From Candidatus Termititenax aidoneus (GTDB lineage Bacteria > Margulisbacteria > Termititenacia > Termititenacales > Termititenacaceae), in assembly GCA_003864455.1 (NCBI GenBank), contig BGZN01000002.1, positions 62,001 to 126,000 on the forward strand: DNA of 64,000 nt, written 5' to 3'. Below, one piece after another: positions 1 to 8,782 of the stretch; position 1 is the first letter of the stretch, and every line of letters begins with the position of its first letter. Under the pieces are notes generated by a model. It had not been told where the DNA came from and did not search any database. It was given only the letters and a program-made list of their open reading frames with translations. A program made the translations under genes and the position numbers.

Positions 1-96
1 GATAATACTTGGGGACAATCGATTGCTATTACAATTTCCGCCGGATTACTGGCTATAACTATAGCGCCGCTGCTAAAAATAGCTCATATCTTTTAA
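1..96 (+). CDS. C-terminal fragment of a membrane protein (starts before window)
   Basis: Open frame 1 from base 1 to TAA at 94-96: DNTWGQSIAITISAGLLAITIAPLLKIAHIF, hydrophobic. Confidence 0.5.
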   Translation, partial: DNTWGQSIAITISAGLLAITIAPLLKIAHIF

Positions 97-207
97 CGGA
101 CTATCCTTTCTCCTGGATAAGCGTAGCGAACCTACATAGCAGACTTGGTACATAAAAAAGAAAGCGTAGTCTATTTGAATGGATAGCTCCGTTTCTTAAA
201 TTGTGTA

Positions 208-236
208 TTGACGTTCTGTTGTGGCCAGTTTATACT
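208..236 (+). promoter_or_regulatory. sigma70-type promoter of the sulfur/siroheme operon
   Basis: TTGACG (208-213), 17-bp spacer, TATACT (231-236); SD-like AGGAG upstream of ATG 284. Confidence 0.6.
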
Positions 237-283
237 CCTAAACACTACTAATACAATATGATTAATATAATTAGGAGCGGCAA

Positions 284-514
284 ATGAATTTAATCGTCAA
301 CGGCGCGGCGGAGAAAATAGAGCAGGACGGCCTGACCCTGGCGGAACTCTTGGCGGTACAGAAAGTCGAAGCCCCCGAAATGGTTTCCGTGCAGCTCAAC
401 GGCGAATTTGTCCGGCGCGCGGATTTTGCCGCCACACCGGTCAAAGAAAACGACGCGGTGGATTTTCTTTATTTCATGGGCGGCGGAGCGGACGATGAGC
501 GGATTTACCACTAA
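284..514 (+). CDS. hcyS: ThiS/MoaD-like sulfur carrier protein with C-terminal extension after GGG (HcyS-like)
   Basis: Small beta-grasp-like protein, ends FLYFMGGG-ADDERIYH; first gene of an operon with MetY, E1, JAMM and sulfite reductase genes. Confidence 0.75.
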   Translation: MNLIVNGAAEKIEQDGLTLAELLAVQKVEAPEMVSVQLNGEFVRRADFAATPVKENDAVDFLYFMGGGADDERIYH

Positions 515-1715
515 AAGCATTCACGCCAAATTCTTAAAAAAAGACGCGCATAACGCTTTGCATATGCCGATTTACGACAGCGTGGCTTTTGCGGCGGACA
601 CCGCCGAGGATTTGGAAGCGTCTTTTCGCGGCCGCAAACCGGCGCACACTTACTCGCGGATCTCTAATCCGACTGTCGAACATTTTGAGCAAAAGATTAA
701 AAATTTTTCCGGCGCGCAGGGCGCGGTCGCCGTGGCTTCCGGCATGGCGGCGCTGTCCGCGCTGTTCCTGGCCATAGCCGGACAGGGCGACAATATCGTT
801 ACGACACGGCATATTTTTGGCAACACTTACTCGCTGCTTTCCGCCACCTTGAAACAATGGGGATTGGAAACTATTTATACCGATCTGACCGACTTGCGGC
901 AAACCGAAAATGTTATTAATGAAAAAACGCGCGCCATATTTTTAGAAACTATCACCAATCCGCAGCTGGAAGTGGCGGACATCACCGGTCTAGCGGAGAT
1001 CGCCAGGCGAAAAAAGATTTTACTGATCGCGGACACGACCTTGACTCCGCCGTATCTTTTTGACGCGCCAAAATTCGGCGTGCATCTGGAAATTTTATCC
1101 AGCACCAAATATATTTCCGGCGGCGCGACTTCGCTGGGCGGCTTGATTTTGGATTACGGGACTTATGATTACCGAGGCAATCCGTATCTGGCGGAGCAGG
1201 CCCGGAAATTCGGCCCTAGCGCGCTGTTGAATATTTTGAAAACCCGCGTCTGCCGCGACCTCGGCAATATTCTCTCGCCGCACAATGCCTATTTGCAAAG
1301 TTTGGGTTTGGAAACTTTGGTTTTGCGCGCCAAACTGTCCTGCGCCAATACTCTAAAGCTTGCTGCATTTTTACGGACTTTGCCGCCGGTCAAAAAAGTA
1401 AATTATCCGGGGCTGGACAATGCGTTGGCGCAAAAACAATTTCCCAACGGCGCCGGTGCGCTGCTGACTTTTGAGCTGGCCGACCGCGCTAAATGTTTTC
1501 AATTCTTGAACCGCCTGCAATTGATCCGCCGCGCCACCAATCTCAATGACAACAAAACCCTGATCATTCATCCGGCTTCGACGATTTTTAGCGAATATAC
1601 CGCGGAACAAAAAGCGGAAATGGGCGTGCCGGAAACTTTGCTCCGGCTGGCGGTCGGTATTGAAGATTTGGCGGATTTGCAGGAAGATTTACAGCAGGCT
1701 CTGGAGGCGGCATGA
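495..1715 (+). CDS. metY: O-acetylhomoserine sulfhydrylase-like PLP enzyme (Cys/Met metabolism family)
   Basis: ATG at 495 overlaps hcyS; PLP-lysine motif SSTKYISGG, YSRISNPT, GMAALSALF. Confidence 0.85.
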   Translation: MSGFTTKSIHAKFLKKDAHNALHMPIYDSVAFAADTAEDLEASFRGRKPAHTYSRISNPTVEHFEQKIKNFSGAQGAVAVASGMAALSALFLAIAGQGDNIVTTRHIFGNTYSLLSATLKQWGLETIYTDLTDLRQTENVINEKTRAIFLETITNPQLEVADITGLAEIARRKKILLIADTTLTPPYLFDAPKFGVHLEILSSTKYISGGATSLGGLILDYGTYDYRGNPYLAEQARKFGPSALLNILKTRVCRDLGNILSPHNAYLQSLGLETLVLRAKLSCANTLKLAAFLRTLPPVKKVNYPGLDNALAQKQFPNGAGALLTFELADRAKCFQFLNRLQLIRRATNLNDNKTLIIHPASTIFSEYTAEQKAEMGVPETLLRLAVGIEDLADLQEDLQQALEAA

Positions 1716-2521
1716 ATTTTACTAATGAACAACTGGAACGTTACAGCCGACATATCATTTTGAAAAATGTCGGCATTGAAGGGCAGGAAAAAATTTGCTC
1801 CGGCAAAGTGCTGATTATCGGCCTGGGCGGTTTGGGTGCGCCGGCGGCTCTCTATCTAGCGGCGGCCGGTGTGGGGACTATCGGCCTGGTTGACGGCGAC
1901 GCGGTCGACCGCACCAATCTGCAAAGACAGGTCATTCATTTCACACCGGACATTGGCAAACCCAAAGTTGTCTCCGCGCAGGAAAAAATTGCCCAGATGA
2001 ATCCCGAAGTTAAAGTAAACACCTATCACACGCTGGCGCTGGCGCACAACATAAACGATTTAATTAAAGACTATGATTTTATTATTGACGCCACGGATAA
2101 TTTTCCGGCTAAATTTTTAATTAACGACGCCTGCGTGCTGGCCAAAAAACCTTTTTCGCACGGCGGCATACTGCGTTTTGACGGACAAACTTTGACGCAT
2201 TTGCCGGGCACGGCCTGTTACCGCTGCGTTTTTGACGCGCCGCCGCCCAAAAATCTAGTGCCGACCTGCGCGCAGGCTGGAGTGCTGGGCGCGGTGGCTG
2301 GTATGCTAGGCACTATTCAGGCGGCGGAAGCCTTGAAATATTTGACCGGCGTTGGAAAATTATTGACGAATAAACTTTTGATCTTTGACGCGCTGACTAT
2401 GAGTTTTCGCACAGTGAAAATCAAGCGCAGCGATAATTGTCCGCTCTGCGGCAAAGACCCGGCTATTACGGAGCTTGCAGATGCGGAACAAGCGGCCTGT
2501 GATCTGAAATCCAAAGGCTGA
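1712..2521 (+). CDS. ThiF/MoeB-family E1-like adenylyltransferase (HcyF-like)
   Basis: YSRHIILKNVGIEGQEKI, GLGGLGAPAALYLAAAGVGTIGLVDGD, CxxC pairs (CYRC..., CPLC). Confidence 0.9.
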   Translation: MNFTNEQLERYSRHIILKNVGIEGQEKICSGKVLIIGLGGLGAPAALYLAAAGVGTIGLVDGDAVDRTNLQRQVIHFTPDIGKPKVVSAQEKIAQMNPEVKVNTYHTLALAHNINDLIKDYDFIIDATDNFPAKFLINDACVLAKKPFSHGGILRFDGQTLTHLPGTACYRCVFDAPPPKNLVPTCAQAGVLGAVAGMLGTIQAAEALKYLTGVGKLLTNKLLIFDALTMSFRTVKIKRSDNCPLCGKDPAITELADAEQAACDLKSKG

Positions 2522-2523
2522 CC

Positions 2524-2919
2524 ATGCTGACCATCGGCCGTAAATTGATTGAGGAAATTTACGCGCACGGTTTTGCCGAAGCGCCGCTGGAGGCCTGCGG
2601 TTATCTGGCCGGCAGGGACGGCGTGGCGACTAAATACTATCCGATGACCAATGTTGACCAGAGCGCGGAGCATTTCACGCTTGACCCTCAAGAGCAATTT
2701 GCGGTGGTCAAGGAAGCGCGGCAGAGCGGTTTGCAAATCCTTGCCGTGGCGCATACGCATCCGTCCAGTCCGGCGCGGCCCTCGCCGGAAGATATTCGCC
2801 TGGCCTATGATCCCAATATTTTGTATGTGATTTATTCGCTGCTAGAGCCGCCGACTATCAAGGCTTTTCGGATTCGGCAGGGCGCGGTGAGCGAGGAGGA
2901 AATAAATGCCGGAGCTTGA
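2524..2919 (+). CDS. JAMM/MPN+ metalloprotease (HcyD/Mec+-like)
   Basis: EACGYLAG and zinc motif HTHPSSPARPSPEDI. Confidence 0.85.
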   Translation: MLTIGRKLIEEIYAHGFAEAPLEACGYLAGRDGVATKYYPMTNVDQSAEHFTLDPQEQFAVVKEARQSGLQILAVAHTHPSSPARPSPEDIRLAYDPNILYVIYSLLEPPTIKAFRIRQGAVSEEEINAGA

Positions 2920-3772
2920 CGCCGCGGAATTAAAAAAAGTCGGCACGATACAGCAGCGGGACAAAGCTTATTTTGTCCTGCGCCTGCGGCTGGCCGGCGG
3001 CAACACCAACGCTCAAGATTTGCAAACGGTGGCGGAGATCGCCCGTCAATACGGACGCGGCGAGGTGCATCTTTCCACGCGGCAGGGCATTGAGATACCT
3101 TATGTGCCGGCGGAAAAAGTGCTGGCGGCGCGCCAGGCTTTGGAGCAGGCCGGACTCCAAATGGGCGCTTGCGGTCCGCGCATCAGGGTAGTGGTGGCCT
3201 GTCAGGGTCAGGAGATTTGCAAGTGGGGCATTATTGACACCAAGTCTATTGCCCGAAAACTGGACGCGGAATATTTCGGACAGGACACGCCGCATAAATT
3301 TAAATTTGGCGTAACGGGCTGTCCGCACAACTGCGCCAAAGCTTCGGAAAACGACATCGGCATTATGGGCGGCATTCGTCCGGAATGGCAGCCGGACAAT
3401 TGCACGCAATGCGGTCTGTGCGTGAGCGTTTGTCCGACGCAGGCCATTATTCAGGACAGCGCGCAATTCACGCTGAATGAGGAAAAATGTATTTACTGCT
3501 CTATCTGCACTTCGCTCTGTCCGCAAAATAGCTGGCGGCGTCAGGCCGAGGGTTATCTGCTGACTATCGGCGGCACGATGGGCAAACAGCAGCGTCTCGG
3601 TGATAAATTGACCGGCCTGCTGACTGATTTGGATACGGTTTATAAATTGATTAAAAAAACTGTGGAATATTACCGGCGGCATGGCCGCAAACGGGAGCGT
3701 TTCGGCCAGACCATCGACCGTCTCGGTCTAGCGCAGGTGCGCGAGGAGTTATTAGATGGACTTTACGATTAG
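2906..3772 (+). CDS. Small siroheme-type sulfite/nitrite reductase with two ferredoxin [4Fe-4S] motifs
   Basis: CQGQEIC ... GCPHNC siroheme/Fe-S motif plus CTQCGLCVSVCP and CIYCSICTSLCP. Confidence 0.85.
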   Translation: MPELDAAELKKVGTIQQRDKAYFVLRLRLAGGNTNAQDLQTVAEIARQYGRGEVHLSTRQGIEIPYVPAEKVLAARQALEQAGLQMGACGPRIRVVVACQGQEICKWGIIDTKSIARKLDAEYFGQDTPHKFKFGVTGCPHNCAKASENDIGIMGGIRPEWQPDNCTQCGLCVSVCPTQAIIQDSAQFTLNEEKCIYCSICTSLCPQNSWRRQAEGYLLTIGGTMGKQQRLGDKLTGLLTDLDTVYKLIKKTVEYYRRHGRKRERFGQTIDRLGLAQVREELLDGLYD

Positions 3773-3989
3773 CCAAAGTATCGATTTGAGCGGCGTAACC
3801 TGCCCTTTGAATTTTGTGAAAACCAAGGCGGCTCTGGCGCAAATCCAGTCCGGTGAATATCTGGAAGTGCTGCTGGACGAGGGCGAGCCTATACTCAATG
3901 TGCCGCGCAGTCTCAAGGACGAGGGGCATGTTATCGTACGGGTTACGCCGCAGGACACGCGGTTTAAATTAATCGTGCGCAAGGCTTGA
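3756..3989 (+). CDS. TusA/SirA-family sulfur carrier
   Basis: DLSGVTCPLNFVKTKAAL ... LEVLLDEGEP. Confidence 0.85.
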   Translation: MDFTISQSIDLSGVTCPLNFVKTKAALAQIQSGEYLEVLLDEGEPILNVPRSLKDEGHVIVRVTPQDTRFKLIVRKA

Positions 3990-3993
3990 GTTT

Positions 3994-4413
3994 ATGTTCC
4001 TGCCGCTCGGTCTCAATCTAAAAAACAAAAAAATTTTAATTGTGGGCGCTGGCGCGGCGGCGGCGCAGAAAATCCGCGCCTTGAAAAAATATAAAGCGCA
4101 AATCACTTTGCTGGCGCCGGAAATAAAATTTCGGACGAATTATAAAAAAATAAAAAAAACTTACGCGGCGGCGGATCTGGCCGACTATGCGCTGGTTTAC
4201 GCCTGCACCAATGACCGCAAACTGAACCGGCAAATCGCCGCGGACGCGCGCCGCCGGAATATTTTAGTCAATGTCTGCGATGATCCGCGGCATTCGGATT
4301 TTATTTCTCCGGCGATTTATAAACGGGGCATCATGAGCGCCGCCGTGTTTTCCGACGGACGGGACGTGCGCCGCAGTCTGCGCTGGCGCGGCCGGATCCG
4401 CGAAATATTATGA
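3994..4413 (+). CDS. Precorrin-2 dehydrogenase/sirohydrochlorin ferrochelatase-like (CysG N-terminal/Met8p type), short
   Basis: ILIVGAGAAAAQKI ... VNVCDDPRHSDFISPAIYKRG ... SDGRDVRRS. Confidence 0.8.
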   Translation: MFLPLGLNLKNKKILIVGAGAAAAQKIRALKKYKAQITLLAPEIKFRTNYKKIKKTYAAADLADYALVYACTNDRKLNRQIAADARRRNILVNVCDDPRHSDFISPAIYKRGIMSAAVFSDGRDVRRSLRWRGRIREIL

Positions 4414-5261
4414 TTACCTGCCAGGGACGTGACCTGAAATTTTCTTTGGCGGAACGCGAGCTGTTTTTGCAGACTCTGCGGCCGTACCCGGAGCAATATG
4501 TCGCTTTGTTCACCTGCGACCGCGCGGAACTCTATACAGGCTCCGGACCGGCGCCGCGCGCGGTGGCCGGACATTTATTTCGCGTAGTGTCTGGACTGGA
4601 ATCCGCGTTGCTCGGCGAGACCGCCATACAGGGGCAGGTCAAGCAGGCTTATCTAGCGGCGCAGACGCGCGGCTTGTCCGCGGAAATGCACCGCTTGTTT
4701 CAAAATGCCTTGCGCGTAGGCAAACGCGTGCGCGCGGAAACGGCTATTTCTCGCGGCGCGATGTCGCACGGCCAGACTGTGCTGGAAGCGCTGGCTGATT
4801 TAAAAATAGATTTGAGCCGCTCGCGCATTTTAATTGTCGGGGTTAATAATTTAAATAAAACTGTTTTAAAATATTTAGTCCGGCGCGGCGCGAAAACTAT
4901 TTTTTTGGCCAATCGCTCTTATGCCAAAGCTTTGGACTGGAGCAGGGAGTTGGGCGGCCAGGCTTTTCGCCTGAACTGCCTGCCGCGATTGGCCGCGCGC
5001 GCGGACATTATTATTTCCGCGACCGCCGCGCCGCATTTAATCCTGCGCGCGGAGCAATTTACCGCCAGACAGCCGGTGCTTGTTTTTGATCTGGCCGTGC
5101 CGAGGGATATTGATCCGGCGATTGGACTTTTACCCAATGTTACTTTGTATAATAACGAAGACATTGAAAAAATTATTCGTGACAATCAGAAAACCAGAGC
5201 CGCGGAAATAAAAGCGGCGGAAAAAATTATTCAGGAAGAGCTGGCCAGATTTTATGCTTAA
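4410..5261 (+). CDS. hemA: Glutamyl-tRNA reductase, compact
   Basis: FTCDRAELY (catalytic Cys), SGLESALLGETAIQGQVKQAY, FDLAVPRDIDP; lacks the C-terminal dimerisation region. Confidence 0.85.
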   Translation: MITCQGRDLKFSLAERELFLQTLRPYPEQYVALFTCDRAELYTGSGPAPRAVAGHLFRVVSGLESALLGETAIQGQVKQAYLAAQTRGLSAEMHRLFQNALRVGKRVRAETAISRGAMSHGQTVLEALADLKIDLSRSRILIVGVNNLNKTVLKYLVRRGAKTIFLANRSYAKALDWSRELGGQAFRLNCLPRLAARADIIISATAAPHLILRAEQFTARQPVLVFDLAVPRDIDPAIGLLPNVTLYNNEDIEKIIRDNQKTRAAEIKAAEKIIQEELARFYA

Positions 5262-6579
5262 ATTAACTATCGTCTCCCGTAACAGTCCGCTGGCTTTGCG
5301 GCAGGTGGCCGAAGTTTTCGCTCTCTTGCCCGATGTAAAATACCGCCTGCGTACCGCGCCGAGTTATGGCGATAAACACAAAAACATTTCTCTGCTGGAC
5401 ACGCCGCCGCCGGATATTTTTACCAGAGAGCTGGATCGGATTTTGCTCCGCCGGCAAGCGGACGCGGCTGTGCATTCCGCCAAAGATTTGCCTTATCCTT
5501 TGCCGGAGGGTCTGGCGGTGATCGCGCTGCTGCCGGCCGGAGATCAACGGGACGCGCTGGTGAGCCGAAATAATCTGCCCCTGCGTAAATTGCCGCGCGG
5601 CGCGGTGGTCGGCACTAGCTCGCCTCTGCGCCGGCAGGAATTATTGTCCCGTCGTCCGGACTTGAGAATCGTCTCCCTGCGCGGCAATATCGGCGAGCGT
5701 TTGCAAAAAGTGGACAGTGGCCAAATGGCGGCAATCGTGGTTGCGGTTTGCGCTCTGCGGCGTTTGGGTTTAGCCGGACGCATCGCGGAAATACTGCCTT
5801 TTCCCACGCATCCGCTGCAGGGACATTTGGCGGTAACGGCGCGCGCCGACCGGCAGAACTTGCGGAAAATATTTCAGCCTCTGGACACGCGCCGTACCTG
5901 GGGTAGAGCAGCCCTGATTGGAGCTGGTCCCGGCAATCCGTTGCTGCTGACCAAACAGGCGGATATTTATTTACGGCAGGCGGATATTATTTTTTACGAC
6001 GATTTGGCGCGGAATATAGTGAGAGATTATGCCGCGCGAAAAATTTACGCTGGCAAACGCAAAGGCCGTCAGGCCTATCCGCAGGAAATACTCAATGAAA
6101 AATTGTATCAAGCGGTCAAGGCCGGATATAATGTCGCGCGCTTAAAAGGCGGAGACCCGTTTATTTTTGGGCGCGGCGGCGAGGAACTGGAATATTTACA
6201 GAAACGTCTAGTCGATGTGGAAATTGTGCCCGGCATTACAGCCGCGTCCGCGGCGGCAGCAGCGGCGCGTATTCCCTTGACTTATCGCGGCCGGGCTTCC
6301 AGTGTGGCGCTGCTTTCCGGACATCCGGCGCACAAAATAAAAACTCCTGCGGCGGACACGTTGGTTTATTATATGGCCGGCACGACTTTGCCGGAAATCT
6401 CCGCCAAATTACGGCGCTCCGGTCTGCCGCCGCGCACACCGGCTGTCTGCGTGCTCAACGCTTCTTTGCCGGCGCAGAGTATAATCAGGACTACATTAAA
6501 AGACTTGAAGCGCTTAAAAATAAAAGACCCTCTGATTTTAATTGTCGGGCGGACTGCGGAGAATAATGCAAAGATTTAG
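5254..6579 (+). CDS. Fusion of truncated porphobilinogen deaminase (HemC domains 1-2) and uroporphyrinogen-III C-methyltransferase (CobA/CysG-C type)
   Basis: HSAKDLPYPLPEGL, SSPLRRQELLSRRPDLRIVSLRGNIGERL; then ALIGAGPGNPLLLTKQA, RLKGGDPFIFGRGGEE, VPGITAASAAA. Confidence 0.85.
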   Translation: MLKLTIVSRNSPLALRQVAEVFALLPDVKYRLRTAPSYGDKHKNISLLDTPPPDIFTRELDRILLRRQADAAVHSAKDLPYPLPEGLAVIALLPAGDQRDALVSRNNLPLRKLPRGAVVGTSSPLRRQELLSRRPDLRIVSLRGNIGERLQKVDSGQMAAIVVAVCALRRLGLAGRIAEILPFPTHPLQGHLAVTARADRQNLRKIFQPLDTRRTWGRAALIGAGPGNPLLLTKQADIYLRQADIIFYDDLARNIVRDYAARKIYAGKRKGRQAYPQEILNEKLYQAVKAGYNVARLKGGDPFIFGRGGEELEYLQKRLVDVEIVPGITAASAAAAAARIPLTYRGRASSVALLSGHPAHKIKTPAADTLVYYMAGTTLPEISAKLRRSGLPPRTPAVCVLNASLPAQSIIRTTLKDLKRLKIKDPLILIVGRTAENNAKI

Positions 6580-7531
6580 ACCATATCGCCTGAATCAAAC
6601 TGTCCGCGATAAATACGCGGAAGTTCATTTGTCAGCCGGGGATTTTGTCCAGCCTTATTTTGTGGTGGACGGCGTGGGTATTAGGCAGGAGTTAAAATCT
6701 TTGGCCGGAGTCTGGCATTTTTCTATCGACGAATTATTAAAAGAGCTGGCGCGTCTGGCCAAGACCGGCGTGGACAAGATACTGCTGTTTGGCGTGCTCG
6801 ACAGTGAGCGCAAGGACGCGCGCGGCAGTCAGGCTTATGCCCCGAATAACCTCGTGGCGCGCGCGGTCGCGGCAATTAAGCGCGCTTATCCGCAATTTAC
6901 ACTCATAACCGATGTTTGTCTTTGCGGCTACACGGATCACGGCCATTGCGGATTGACCGACGGCCAAAATGTGCTTAATGCTGAAACTCTGCCTCTGCTG
7001 GCGGACATGGCGGTAACACATGCGCGCGCCGGCGCGGATATTGTCGCTCCGTCAGCAATGCAGGACGGGCAGGTCGCGGCTATCCGCGCGGCTTTGTCCG
7101 CGGCGGACTGCGCCCAAACAAAAATCCTGGGCTATTCGGCCAAATACGCTTCCAATCTGTACAGCCCTTTCCGCGAGGCGGCACAGTCCGCGCCGGCTTT
7201 CGGCGACCGGCGCGCGTATCAAATGGATTATCGCAATATTAGTCAGGCTCTGCCGGAAGTCGCGGCGGATATAGAAGAAGGCGCGGATATTGTCATGGTC
7301 AAACCGGCGCACACTTATCTCGATATTATTCAACGGGTTAGGACGCAATTTCCGCAAATCCCGTTGGCGGCCTATCATACTTCCGGTGAATACATGCTGC
7401 TCAAAGCCGCCGCGCAAGCCGGACTTTGCGCTGAAATTCCCACCGCTTTGGAAATCCTGACCGCGATTAAAAGAGCCGGCGCGGATTGGCTGATTACTTA
7501 TTATGCGCAAACCATCACGGAGCATTTATGA
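6566..7531 (+). CDS. hemB: Delta-aminolevulinic acid dehydratase
   Basis: ITDVCLCGYTDHGHCG, DIVMVKPAHTYLDII, AAYHTSGEYMLL. Confidence 0.93.
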   Translation: MQRFRPYRLNQTVRDKYAEVHLSAGDFVQPYFVVDGVGIRQELKSLAGVWHFSIDELLKELARLAKTGVDKILLFGVLDSERKDARGSQAYAPNNLVARAVAAIKRAYPQFTLITDVCLCGYTDHGHCGLTDGQNVLNAETLPLLADMAVTHARAGADIVAPSAMQDGQVAAIRAALSAADCAQTKILGYSAKYASNLYSPFREAAQSAPAFGDRRAYQMDYRNISQALPEVAADIEEGADIVMVKPAHTYLDIIQRVRTQFPQIPLAAYHTSGEYMLLKAAAQAGLCAEIPTALEILTAIKRAGADWLITYYAQTITEHL

Positions 7532-8712
7532 GCAAATCAGCCGCGGCTTTTGAGCAAGCCCAGCGTTATCTGTCCGGCGGCGTAAACAGTCCCGTGCGTT
7601 CTTTCCAGTCTATCGGCGGAACGCCGCCGTTTATACAGCGCGGCGCCGGCGCGTATTTGAAGGATATAGACGGGCGGCGCTATTTGGATTTTTGTTTGTC
7701 CTGGGGAGTGCATATACTTGGACACAATCCGCCGGCGGTAGTTCGGGCTGTGCGGCGGACTTTGGCGGACGGCCTGTCTTTTGGCGCGCCGACCGAACTA
7801 GAAACTCGCCTGGCCAAATTGATTATTTCCGCTATTCCGTCTCTGGAAAAAATCCGTTTTGTAAATTCCGGCACCGAGGCGGCGATGAGCGCGCTCAAAC
7901 TAGCGCGTTATTACACCGGCCGCCGGAAAATCGTCATGCTGGAGGGCGGCTATCACGGCCACGCTGAATATTCGGAAGTTTTACGCGCGCCGTTCAATGA
8001 CCGGACGGCTCTGGAGAAAATTTTTGCGCGGCACAAAAATAAAATAGCCGCGCTTATCGTAGAGCCAGTGCCGGCCAATATGGGCGTGGTCTTGCCGGAA
8101 GCCGGATATTTGGCTTTTTTAAGAGAGCTTACCGCCGCTGCAAAAACCGTGCTGATTTTTGACGAAGTGATCACGGGTTTTCGTCTGGGCTGGGGCGGCG
8201 CGCAAAATTATTTTGGCGTAGTGCCAGACCTGACCTGTCTGGGCAAAATTATCGGCGGCGGTTTGCCGGCGGCGGCTTACGGCGGCAAACGGGAATTAAT
8301 GTCTTTGGTTGCGCCGGAAGGTCCGGTGTATCAGGCCGGCACGCTGTCCGGCAATCCGCTGGCCATGTCCGCAGGTTTGGCTGTTTTACAGGAATTGCAA
8401 AAGCCGCAAACTTATCAAGCCCTGCAAAAAAACACGGAATATTTTTTTACGGAATTGGCCAAACATCTGCCGCCTGATGTGCGGTTAAATCATCTCGGCG
8501 CTATGTTTACTTTGTTTTTTACTAAAACCAAGGTACGGGATTATCGCGGCGCGCAGACCAGCGACGTTAAAAAATTTGCGCGGTTTTACCATAAATTGCT
8601 GCGTTCCGGTATTTATTTTTCTCCGGCGCAGTTTGAGGCGGATTTTATTTCCGCGCGGCACACACCGGCAGACTTAAAGCGTACTTTGACCGCCATTCTT
8701 GCCGCCGTATAA
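7528..8712 (+). CDS. hemL: Glutamate-1-semialdehyde 2,1-aminomutase, short form
   Basis: LSGGVNSPVRSF, NSGTEAAMSALKLAR, YHGHA, DEVITGFR, GKIIGGGLPAAAYGG, QAGTLSGNPLAMSAG. Confidence 0.9.
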   Translation: MSKSAAAFEQAQRYLSGGVNSPVRSFQSIGGTPPFIQRGAGAYLKDIDGRRYLDFCLSWGVHILGHNPPAVVRAVRRTLADGLSFGAPTELETRLAKLIISAIPSLEKIRFVNSGTEAAMSALKLARYYTGRRKIVMLEGGYHGHAEYSEVLRAPFNDRTALEKIFARHKNKIAALIVEPVPANMGVVLPEAGYLAFLRELTAAAKTVLIFDEVITGFRLGWGGAQNYFGVVPDLTCLGKIIGGGLPAAAYGGKRELMSLVAPEGPVYQAGTLSGNPLAMSAGLAVLQELQKPQTYQALQKNTEYFFTELAKHLPPDVRLNHLGAMFTLFFTKTKVRDYRGAQTSDVKKFARFYHKLLRSGIYFSPAQFEADFISARHTPADLKRTLTAILAAV

Positions 8713-8731
8713 CAGGCGTAAAGGTTTAAGA

Positions 8732-8759
8732 AAAAGGGCTGTCGTGAGACAGCCCTTTT
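8732..8759. terminator. Bidirectional terminator hairpin between convergent hemL and porin
   Basis: AAAAGGGCTGTC-GTGA-GACAGCCCTTTT, T-rich on the + side. Confidence 0.8.
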
Positions 8760-8782
8760 GTTTTATCTTCCCGCGCTTGATT

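Noticed and set aside
2930-3682. 250-aa minus-strand ORF
   Set aside because: Antisense to the sulfite reductase gene, which has clear catalytic motifs
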